A stretch of 64,000 bases of DNA, taken from NCBI RefSeq assembly GCF_020184175.1, contig NW_026083010.1, forward strand, positions 1 to 64,000, in the 5' to 3' direction. The first letter of the stretch is position 1. Each line of letters opens with the position of its first letter. This document shows positions 24,280 to 34,001 of this stretch, in pieces. The notes beneath the pieces are model-generated. The model saw only the letters and a program-made list of their open reading frames with translations, was not told where the DNA came from and did no database searches. The DNA is from Aphis gossypii (Eukaryota; Arthropoda; Insecta; Hemiptera; Aphididae). The position numbers were made by a program, and so were the translations under genes.

Positions 24280-24873
24280 ATTAGTATTTCGAACTATTTC
24301 TGTTGCTCCGAACGATGTCATTTGAAAGCATGAATTGAATCTTCGAATTGACTTCAGGAACTCGTTAGAATCTGGATCCGTGCCGATGAATAAGCCGATC
24401 AATGGTTCAGGTGGTGTTTCAATTTCAGGTAGTTGCACTTTTCCTGATGCGCAACACATCCCAGCTGGCTCATTTTTGAATTTCAGAGCATGACAATGCT
24501 GACATTCCTTGTCCATAGCACTAATTATCACTTTTGAATGAGCATAATATTCAATATCGGGCTCATACTGGAATGCTAGACGCGGGAATGAATCAGATAT
24601 AAATGCTCGATGTACCTGTTGTCGTTGTTGGTAATTTGTTCTTCGTCTTTTGACTGTGAAGCGGCGTGATTGTCGTTGTTCTAATCTTCTGACTTCATTG
24701 CGTTCAGTTCGTGTATCTTCTGGCTCTTCTTGATGCAATTGCACCATTCTGACACGTGCATCAGTATTTTGTTGCTGGATTTGTTCTTCTGTTCTTTCGG
24801 ATCTGTTATTTCGCAAGTTTTGAGCTTTACTTGTACTGCGGCTCAAATCAGCCCATTTGCGTTTTCTTGGAAT
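24280..24873 (-). pseudogene. Helitron protein N-terminal fragment, minus strand
   Basis: Reading on the minus strand from about 24873 (PRKRKWADLSRS), the protein has a Gln/Arg-rich leader and then AFISDSFPRLAFQYEPD, a CQHCHALKF zinc-type motif and SGKVQLPEIE, which is the start of canonical Helitron polyproteins. At the place of the expected ATG there is ATT. The similarity ends at 24280 at EIVRNTN; the remaining codons to 24196 are P-element sequence read in the wrong strand. The same segment appears in inverse at 25697-26025. Confidence 0.75.
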
Positions 24874-24891
24874 TGCTCACTGTACAAAATA

Positions 24892-25346
24892 TCTAATATA
24901 TAAAATTCTCGTGTCACAGTTTTCGTTGCCATACATATTTTTTATGCATCAAGTGTAGTAAACGTTGACAATTGTACATAATGTATGTTTTGTACGATGA
25001 ACAATGCCAATAAAACGCAAAGGAGCTGATTAAAAGGAAAAATTGAGGATTGTAAGTATTTTTGTATGTTGTATCTATTATTTATTTATTTTTTTTTTAT
25101 ATATATAACCAATACCTTAGCAACCATTTATAAACAATTATTTCTACCGTAAATTATCAAAATCCCTGTTTGAGCACTTCTATTATTTTTTTCTGGACAA
25201 CCCTTATTACTTAGGGGTATGAAAAATAGATGTTAGCCGATTATCATACCTACTGAATATGAACAAAAAATTTCATCAAAATCGGTCAAGCCATTTCGGA
25301 GGAGTATGGCAACGAAAACTGTGACACGAGAATTTTATATATTAGA
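24892..25346. repeat. Head-to-head pair of Helitron-like 5' tips
   Basis: TCTAATATATAAAATTCTCG begins at 24892 on the plus strand and again at 25346 on the minus strand. The inverted identity continues for about 45 bp through GTGTCACAGTTTTCGTTGCC. Each copy starts with TC and follows an A, as Helitron 5' ends do. The copy at 25346 points toward the minus-strand Helitron gene start at 24873. The 455 bp block could instead be a small inverted-repeat element. Confidence 0.6.
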
Positions 25347-25633
25347 TAATATAGTGTTGTCTTCATGTTTGCTGTTTATCGACTTTCGTAATCGCTGCCG
25401 TTATCGATAAAATATAATGACAATAAATGTATGAATATAAATATAGAGCATACACGTCGCACAATAATGTTTTATTCGACCGCAATTAGTAGAACACGAG
25501 ATTACACGATAACGGATTTCGGGTATTTTAAAAGTAAGTTGTTTATAATCATAGTTCATACACAACGATTGTAGCTCACAGTGAGACGTTAGTTATAGTG
25601 TTATACAAACACGCCGTTAGAAATAACATCAAA

Positions 25634-25683
25634 ATGGACATTCGAAAGTTTTTCAAAAAACCACGGCTAGAAAATGATGAGAT
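25634..25683 (+). CDS. Orphan first exon resembling a hAT/ZMYM-type leader
   Basis: The ATG at 25634 gives MDIRKFFKKPRLENDEI, followed by GTAAGTA, a strong splice donor. Short MDIRKFF-type first exons are common in insect hAT (DUF4371) transposases. No following hAT exon is found before Helitron DNA begins at 25697. The 130 bp upstream is GC-richer and may be its promoter. Confidence 0.4.
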
Positions 25684-25696
25684 AGTAAGTACATGA

Positions 25697-27180
25697 TATT
25701 TATATCTGATTCATTCCCACGTCTAGCATTCCAGTATGAGCCCGATATTGAATATTATGCTCATTCAAAAGTGATAATTAGTGCTATGGACAAGGAATGT
25801 CCGCATTGTCATGCTCTGAAATTCAAAAATGAGCCAGCTGGGATGTGTTGCGCATCAGGAAAAGTGCAACTACCTGAAATTGAAACATCACCTGAACCAT
25901 TGATCGGCTTATTCATCGGCACGGATCCAGATTCTAACGAGTTCCTGAAGTCAATTCGAAGATTCAATTCATGCTTTCAAATGACATCGTTCGGAGCAAC
26001 AGAAATAGTTCGAAATACTAATGCAAATGGTCAACAATTCAATTCTACATTCAAAATCAGAGGCCAAGTTTATCATAAAATGGGCTCACTGCTACCAATG
26101 CCAAACGAACCACATAAATTCTTACAAATATACTTTATGAGCGGCGATGATTCCGGAAGCGCACTTGCCAATCGCGTGAATGCACGTTGTTATTATAATA
26201 ACCTTGATTCATTTTATGCCAGGCGCATCGTCGGCGAGCTAGATGCTCTTTTGAACGAGCACAACGAGTTGTTGAAAATATCCAAATCACATATGCACCA
26301 ATTACAAAGCGATAATCACGCTATCGTCATTAATCCTGATAAAACACCAGCTGGAGAGCATTTTCGTAGATTGCACCCGTTGTTGATGATGTTGCTGGAA
26401 TCATGGTTGGCGATTATACAGCTGCACGAGAAATTGTGATTCGTAGAAGAAATAATAACTTTCAGTTCAATGCTGACACACATCGTTCATATGACGCTCT
26501 CCAATATCCGCTAATATTCTGGAAGGGACAAGACGGATATTGCATAAACATAAAACAACGAGATCCCGTATCAGGTACTTCATTGATTATTAATTTGATC
26601 ATTAATCATTTAACAAAACAATTAAATTATTGAACGTAATAAATTTAAATTAATTTTTATGAACAAATATTACAGGAGTTGAAACAAACAAGAACGTTAG
26701 CTCAAAAGGATTCTTATGCGTACCGATTAATGATTAGACGTGGCCTGGACAACGTCATTTTACGATGTCGTGAGCTTTTTCAACAATTCATGGTCGACAT
26801 GTACGCGAAGATTGAGAGCGAACGACTACGATACTTACGATATAATCAACAAAAGCTGCGCGCGGAAGAGTACATTCATTTGCGAGACGCTATCAACAAC
26901 AACGCCGACGTCGCCGAAATTGGTAACCATGTCATTTTACCATCATCGTACGTAGGCAGTCCACGTCATTTGCAAGAATATATACAGGATGCTCTGACTT
27001 ACATGCGCGAATATGGACGACCATGTTTATTTTTCACGTTCACATGTAATCCAAAATGGCCAGAGATTACATCTTTGCTACTGCCTGGCCAAAATGCAAT
27101 ACATCGCCATGACATTACAGCACGTGTGTTCAGACAAAAGTTGAAGTCTTTAATAAGTTTCATTACTAAATCACATGTAT
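25697..27180 (+). pseudogene. Helitron N-terminal domain fragment, plus strand
   Basis: It enters mid-protein at FISDSFPRLAF and continues through SGKVQLPEIE, GATEIVRNTN, VYHKMGSLLPMP and the Helitron-like N domain (YDALQYPLIFWKGQDGY, AYRLMIRRG, CLFFTFTCNPKWPEI) to KLKSLISFITKSHVF at about 27180. A frameshift occurs near 26400, and a roughly 100 bp gap (26577-26675) with GT..AG borders may be an intron. It ends just before the HUH nuclease motif, which should follow SHVF within about 20 residues. The first 330 bp duplicates the minus-strand fragment at 24280-24610. Confidence 0.8.
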
Positions 27181-27189
27181 TTCCTTCAG

Positions 27190-28332
27190 TAATAGTGTTG
27201 CAGATTCCATTGAATATTGTATGAATGATTTGAAACTATCAGAGTTTCAAGGAGCAGAAGCAACAATTAAATTTTGCCGTTTAATAAACAATATATTTGA
27301 TGTACTGAATACTAGAAATTTTTTAAGTAAAAACACTTACAACAAACCTATTAATGAAAAAAATAAACAATCAATTAAACAATTCATGAATGAAGGAATA
27401 ATGTACATCGAAAAATTAGAATGTCTAGAAATAAGGTCAAATAATGAAGTAACGATAAAATTAATATTACAATCAAATAGAAGGACAGGATTTGAAGGAT
27501 TAATATTATACCTTAAATCTTTAACACATTTAACTTACGATATTATTAATGGAGGTAAATTTAAGCTACAAGTTCAGCCAAGACCATTTGGAGATGTTAT
27601 TTTCTGCTATAAGAGCTTAAGGAGGCTTCAATAATAATCCGACTGTGACACAGTTTGAAGCTGCATATAAAGCACTTCTAGTCAACGCTGAAATTAAATC
27701 GAACACAAGTGCTAATTGTCTTGCACGAGATAATACATGTATATTAAAAATATCTAGTTTAAAAAAAAAGTCACCAACCGAAGGCCAAGATGTGGTACTT
27801 GATTTATTATGTGCAGCTGGGAGTTAACATATTTTAGAAGATGAAGATGAACTATTAACAGTATACCAAAATTCCAATTATATTAAAGATGTAGAGGATA
27901 TATCGCTGGATTTGTGGTGAGATCCATTTTAAAACGTATTCAGTTTAAAGTTTGTGCTAAAGAAATAAAATCACATGAAACAAATTCACTATAAATGAAT
28001 AAAAAAAATAGAGGTGGTTTTACAATGGCCAATGCTGATGTAGTTAGTATATGGCAGGTTGCAGAACGTACAGTCAGAGAATATTCCATAAATTCTAACC
28101 ACACAAGTATTGACAAATATTTTTTTAATTTAACAAATCACTTTATGGATCAAGAACCACTCAATTACCATTTGATACAGATGATTAGGTTAATACATAA
28201 AACATTTATATATTAACACAACTTCAAATAAAATAGATAAAAGAGTAAGAAGGTTATTTACAAAACTAATCCACTTCAACACCAGTGAAAAAATCTACCG
28301 CAAGGAAACACTTAGTTTTAAAATATTATTGT
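27190..28332 (+). pseudogene. P-element transposase, C-terminal half
   Basis: The sequence picks up at a DSIEY segment and reads MNDLKLSEFQGAEATIKFC, NTRNFLSKNTYNKPI, RRTGFEGLILYL, then after a lesion near 27600 VTQFEAAYKALLVNAEIK, and KKNRGGF near 27995. This follows the order of THAP9/P transposases. Several stops and frameshifts break it: about 27600-27640, 27827 and 27940. The final coding stretch, with RRLFTKLIHFN, ends at about 28332. It matches the same region of the fuller P transposase at 47218-49238, which allows direct comparison. Confidence 0.8.
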
Positions 28333-28847
28333 AGTGAGATTTATTTTTAAACAATTGTCACCAATGTAAAATAAATTTGTTACACTTATTATTTATTTGT
28401 TATTTGTTATTAAACTAAATAATATATTAACTAAGTTTATAAAACTTTAATTTTTTAAATAAAACTATTATTAATAACTAAAGAATAAAGTACCATTTTT
28501 ACTTACTTGTGTGAATGTACACCGCATAAATGCATAATATAATAATTATAGTAGTAGTAGGTTACTTCAATGATTACAGACATACTAGAATACTAGATTA
28601 AAATATAATACTGCCCAAAACGGCCAAAACAATATAGGTATACAGAAATAGAACGACTTCATTAGTTCAATAATAATATTATGTAATAATATGGCACAAA
28701 AATAAAATATTTCAAAGACTATTTAAAATATTTTTGCTTATATCGTCTTTGGTATTTCTAACATAGCGCTTTCTCTCTCGCACATCTCTTTGATTCACGT
28801 ATCTTTCTCTATGCGTGGTCCATTTTTTATAGGTATATGGTCCTATG

Positions 28848-29535
28848 CTGCCTGTATACATTTTAATCAGTGTCCATTCTGATTGTTCTATTCTGTGATA
28901 TTATATTCGAGTCATCACGCAGAAGAACTAATATTATCAAATTATTGTACATGTACCATATTACCGTACTCATATATTCAACAGTTATCAGATAACGCTA
29001 TCTATCCCTGTTGTAGAAATGTTATCACATATTACCGGTATATCACCACTTATATTTGAAAAATTATAGTATAATAAGCATATTGTAGAGTAACAATATA
29101 GTCTGTCGCCTCGAAAGTATTAAATAATCAAATTTGTAAAGAATGTATTGATAGTAGACACATTAGCCCCGATATACATTAACGCTGTGTCCTAGCCTAT
29201 ATTTAGTACTTTCAAATAAATGTCTACAAATTCGCATCATCTGCTTAATGTATTCACTTATAGCTCTGATTATATTCTGATAGTTTCCTATCATTAGGAT
29301 ATTTATTCAATTAACAAATAGTCTAAGGATGCCACAGACTCTTAATAATGTTTTTATAGTATATACTATTATACCATTATTTCTATTGTATACATGTCCT
29401 TATATATCACTGAGTGGAGTCATGGTGAAAAACGTAAAATACAATCACATCTTTAGGAGTAATATAAATCATATGTATTGTATATATTTTATATATATTG
29501 TATATGATATTCATAATTTTATGTAATTAAGGTAT
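28848..29535. other. Spacer without recognisable genes
   Basis: AT-rich DNA with one 65-codon chance frame. I see nothing in it. Confidence 0.5.
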
Positions 29536-29896
29536 CATTTTTATATAATGTATACATAGTAGGGGAAAAATATATGATATATTTACAATTTTATGTGATG
29601 AAGATACCATTTTTTAAGGCAAATAATTTATACAATGTACATTGTTGTGGATTAAAATCCATATGAAAAATACAACATGGTAGTGTTTTTCCGTTCAATT
29701 GACAAGCCATGAACAATCTAAGTTTTTCAAGTTGAAGACTGTAGCGTGTGGCATAAACTTTTAGATAATTTGTTGTTTCTGTAAACCTTTAACGTAAATT
29801 CTATCGAATTTTAATGACTGAAATAGTTTCTGTATTTATCCATACTCGACATCGCCGTATTCCAATGATAATCCATGCTGCAGCATGTAAATAAAT
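29536..29896 (-). pseudogene. Decayed coding remnant beside the capsid-like gene
   Basis: On the minus strand the readable phrases are FDRIYVKGLQKQQII, HATVFNLKNLDCSWL and, after a frameshift near 29680, CCIFHMDFNPQQCTLYKL. Two in-frame stops lie between them. The pattern (YVKG-x-x-K, later D-C-x-x-L, then C-x-x-H and C) recalls an uncharacterised arthropod protein family that I cannot name. Its position, divergent from the gene starting at 29988, suggests it belonged to the same cassette. The function is unknown. Confidence 0.4.
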
Positions 29897-29987
29897 GCAG
29901 CAATAATACGTCAAGACGTACACCGATTGTAAAGAAACTCACCAAAAGCAATCAATCATTTCTACGCTCTTTAAAAGTTCTATAATC

Positions 29988-31229
29988 ATGGATGAAATGT
30001 ATTTGGACGTAGCTGGCGGATATGAAGAAGATTGCAAAATAACTCAAATGCAGTACCACTCTTTTCTTCTGTATTCGACTACAGCTTTATCCAATAACGA
30101 TGAAATTAGAATATCTATTAAAAATATGGACGCCTTGCGAGAGCTATCTTTACATTGAAGGAAAATTAAATATACCTGCAGATATTACAGCAGAGAAGGG
30201 TGAATTCAACTTTACAAATAATGGCTTAGCGTTTTTATTTTCTGAAATCCGATATGAAATTAACGGAGTGGAAATACAAAAATTAAAATCTCCTGGAATA
30301 TCTTCGAGTCTTAAAGGTTTTTGCTCACTCACTCCGAGTGAATTGAACAATCTACAAAATGCTGCTTGGGACGTAGATATGGATGCCAGTGATAATAAAC
30401 ATTTCATGTTAAATAACAAATTCACTGGTTGTATCCCACTCAAACACTTGTTTGGATTTTGTGAAGACTATAAAAAAATACTACTCAACTGTAATCAACA
30501 AATAATTTTAAACAGATCATCTACAGATTTTGATGCGATGTACGTTTTGGCGACAATTCCTAATGAAAAACTTAAAAAAGTAGCCATTGAATTAAATAAA
30601 ACTATTTGGAAGATGCCCATCATCAGAGTTAGTGATAAAGAAAAAATATAACTGTTAAAAGTATTATACTCTCGTAAACCAGTTGCGTGTGCGTTCAGAA
30701 ATTGGGACTTGAGCGAGTATCCAGTTCTCCCTCAGAACACTTCTCATTCATGGACGGTAAAATCAAGCAGTTTGTTGGAGAAACCTAGATTTGCATTAAT
30801 TGGACTTCAAACCGATCGAAAAAATAATATATTTAATCCATCAGGACGATAAGATCACTGCTATTTGAAAAACCTAAAAGTACATTTAAACTCTGAAGTA
30901 TATCCATATGAAGATTTTCGTGCAGATTTCACAAACAACGTTACTGCCATATTGTACAAGGCATAATATGATGAATTCCAGAAATCGTACTACGAGAGAG
31001 AGAGTATAGTGACCCTTTACTTCCTAAAAATATTTTTCAACAATTTGTACCAATCATAGTCGTGGATTTATCACGACAGAATGACAACGTAAAATCATCG
31101 ACTGTAGATTTACGAATTGAATTCGAAACAGACAAAGCCATTCCAGCAAAAACCGCAGCTTATTGTCTCATTTTACACGATCAAATTATAACTTATAACC
31201 CGTTTAATGGCGATGAAAGAAAATTGTAA
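29988..31229 (+). pseudogene. Double-jelly-roll capsid-like protein, endogenised and broken
   Basis: The start ATG at 29988 opens a frame that shifts once near 30130 into the 183-codon frame containing SYLYIEGKLNIPADI, AFLFSEIRYEINGVEI and IPLKHLFGF. It then continues past stops at about 30649, 30850 and 30964, and a second frameshift near 31005, to the stop at 31227-31229. The whole length, about 410 codons, is collinear with the double-jelly-roll-like domain proteins found in many insect genomes, which resemble capsid proteins of Polinton/adintovirus-type elements (family knowledge; assignment inferred). No polymerase, ATPase or protease gene of such an element is seen nearby. It is an old, non-functional copy. 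Confidence 0.65.
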
Positions 31230-31375
31230 ATAATTGGTAAAAATAAAAAATTTTTTTTTTTTAAAACATATGATGTTGTTTTTATTTAATTATTCACCAT
31301 ATTAAAATATAATTATAAACATTTTTTTTTCTGATTATATTACAATAAAATATTATATAATTAATTATTTCAGAT

Positions 31376-32113
31376 AACTTAATCTACGGCTTGCCTTTGC
31401 CCTTTCACGCGCTACAAATACTCTTGTCCTCGGTCTGTTGACTTCAGCATAAAAAAAAAATGTGGTTTAAGTATACAACATTATGTAAAATATATTAGTA
31501 TTACCTCGGTTTCGGGTGAAGAAGATAACCAGCCCCTTGCCAATTGTTTGAGTGCTTTAATCTTTATATCTGCTTTTAAGCAAGTACCTTGGACTGAAAT
31601 ACGTTCTTTTAATTTCTTGACCTCAATGTGCTCCAGATAATCCTCAGCATCGCTAATTTTTGTATCTTTGGGTAACGGCATTTCCTTCCCCAGAAACATT
31701 GAAATCTTACAGGCCTGAAGCAATGAAGCAGACCGGACATAAATATTTTTCATCTGAATAACTTCTTCCATGGCATCGCTCAATTGTAAAATCTTTTTAA
31801 CATTCTCCTTAGTTAACTGCACATTTTGGTCTTGCTGCAAGCATTTGATTGACAGAATGTTGACACCGTTGAATTCCTCTATTGCCATCAATTTAAATTC
31901 CTTTAACAGTAAGTGCGATGGAAGTCTAAAGTTTGCGGTGTTAAGAAGTGTATTTAGGGATTGAAACAATTCCACACTCATTTTCGCGCATTGAGAGTTA
32001 CTTGTAATACAAACAACACAATAATTAAACAAAAGTTCCGGATCTAAGTCAATATGTATATAAACATTGCTATCAATAAAGAATGTGTTACAGTCGATCA
32101 GATTATTAACCAT
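31376..32113 (-). CDS. Unrecognised protein in the capsid-like cassette (paralogue A)
   Basis: A 210-codon frame begins at the ATG at 32113 (MVNNLIDCNTFFID). It is mixed alpha/beta in composition with no signal peptide or membrane segment. GTAATACT at about 31503 looks like a splice donor, and a basic terminal exon may lie at about 31440-31376 (phrases RPRTRVFVARERAKA and RRLSYLK), though I could not settle the phase. Its order of phrases (LIDC-x-F-x-ID near the start, then a helical middle and an A-x-x-W region at the end) parallels the next gene. It faces the capsid-like gene tail to tail. The function is unknown. Confidence 0.5.
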
Positions 32114-32404
32114 TATGAAACGCTGAAAAACACTGAAGGTTAAGCGTAGAAATTGTTACAACTTGAAGAGCGGGTTACGACTGACTTGTCATAAAATCGT
32201 GCCATCCTTTTTATGCAGTGCTATCGAACGCTTGTTTAGAGCGGGGATGAATTCCTACTTTTTAGTCAGGATGGGAGTAAAAACTCATATGATGTACAAC
32301 AGGGTTATGGAACGAAACATAGTGGGGGTATGGATAACAAATATTATGTTATAAAAGAATATTTATTATCATTAACAAGATATTATTATTAATAATTATA
32401 AAAA

Positions 32405-33782
32405 GACTTTTGTAATGGAGTGAGTAGATAGTTCAGCTGACTTGCCGTCTATGAAGTCGGAAAGAGATGGTAGGTAGGATGGCTGTCTGTTAAAATACGT
32501 AGGACCATCATTTTCATCGACAGCCTATAAAATATAATTATAAACATTTTTTTTTTTTCTTTCATAAAAATTATATACGACATACGCGTATTGGCCTTGG
32601 TTTGGTTTTCCGAATCGGAGCCCATACTGTCTCTAATGGATTCATTGAATGTGTTACTAAATATTCTCTGAGGCGCTTTTCCTCGTCAACACTCTCAGAA
32701 TAAAATAAAATGTAATACTTAAATATTTTTTCTGATTCTATTTATAGAATAGAAATGTATTTAATAAATTTATTTACTCGTGACTGTGATGGATCGTCTT
32801 CATTATATCTTAGCAACGGAGACATACTTGAGTATCTTGGTGGTGAAGGTTGTAGCATTTCTATATCAAAGACTTCAGTATAAAACTAAAATAAATAAAA
32901 ATCAGTAATTGAAATAAAAATGTTTATAATATGTTTCACCATTAATTCCTCAACATCGTGCATCTCTTTTCTCTTGGTTGGTGAAATAAATTCTGACGGG
33001 GTATCAACTATCTAATTTAATGCATATGTTAAATATTTTTATTATAATTTCAAAATATATTCTTACTTTTAACGAATTCTTCGATTTTGTTATCCAATTG
33101 ATTGCAAGCTGTTCAGTTGCAAATAATATTACTTGGGTTAAAAAACTCTGTTTGTTCTTTGGTATATGTTTCGCGATTAATTCAATATGAATTCCTTTGG
33201 TTATTGAAATAACTTCATCGAGTGTAGCGGATTTATCAATATTAAAATCAGTTTTAAAGTATTCGGATATTTGCTCAAGTCGATTTAAAATATTAAGTCT
33301 TACTATATTTATTATTCTTGATACGGTTTCAAAAATGATCCACTCTAAATCTTGAATTGTCATAAGATCTCTTCTATTCAATAAAATTCTACATCCGATT
33401 GTTTCTTTAGACTCTACGACTAATACATGCTCTCCCCTATATACCATACTTGTGATCAAAACCGATTCACATTCCAAAAAAGTGAATTTTTTATATTTCA
33501 CAGCGGAATTGAGAATGTGGGATAAAATATTACCCATCAATGAATAAATACGCTTCAAGAAGTCTGGAGAAATATTTACATACGGTGCCGGTGTAATTAT
33601 TCTCAACACAATATTAAATTTATCTTTTTGGATCGAATCCACATCGGATAATCATCAAACATCTTAAAAACTTGCGATTTTCAAAGTCAATTGTGAAATT
33701 TTTACAATCGATGAGTTCGGACGGCGATGTAGGTGCAACATATTTATACAAACGGTTCATTTCACTTATTGGCCCTGCCATA
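32405..33782 (-). pseudogene. Unrecognised multi-exon protein in the capsid-like cassette (paralogue B)
   Basis: The start is MAGPISEMNRLYKYV at 33782, followed by ELIDCKNFTIDF. A one-base excess in an A run near 33630 shifts the frame into the long segment at 33642-33073. Four further exons then fit GT..AG rules and keep phase 0: about 33010-32943 (IVDTPSEFISPTKRKEM), about 32894-32777 (EVFDIEMLQPSPPRYSS), about 32697-32590 (SVDEEKRLREYLV) and about 32526-32405 (AVDENDGPTYFNRQP, stop near 32405). Protein A shares its start and layout. The 5' side is cut by the Harbinger element only 10 bp upstream of the ATG. No known domain is recognised. Confidence 0.55.
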
Positions 33783-34001
33783 TTAATACCGTTAAGGTGT
33801 GATTCCTCAGGATGCGATTGTAGACACGCGACTCGTGCGGCTGACGCAGTGCGACCGAAATTTCGGCCGCACCAGCCGCACGGCTCAATGACGGATTCCC
33901 TACAATACAAATGTTGACGCACGAGACGCGCGGCTGCCGGATAGTCCAACATTCGTCCAAGCACGTGTGATCAGTTAACAAGTGCTACGTAATACATACT
34001 A

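Larger units (their letters stand above)
23976..28847 (+). mobile_element. P-like element (THAP/P superfamily) with its centre replaced
   Basis: The ends are inverted copies over roughly 130 bp: left CATAGACCTATAAAGAATGG, right (complement) CATAGGACC...TATAAAAAATGG, and further in both share GTGCGAGAGAGA and a TATAAGCAAAATATTTT-type block. Inside, a THAP start at 24238 and a P-transposase C-terminal half at 27190-28332 are on the plus strand, as expected for one P-type gene. The middle of that gene is missing and replaced by Helitron DNA in two orientations. The flanks show no clear 8 bp duplication, so one end may have been altered. Confidence 0.72.

Noticed and set aside
23976..28847. An 8 bp duplication for the first P-like element
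   Set aside because: Flanks GTCCTATG and CTGCCTGT do not match, so no duplication is claimed.
33766..33981. Basic proteins at the left Harbinger end
   Set aside because: They arise from the GC-rich terminal inverted repeat, and the same frame reappears at the right end (37216-37455).
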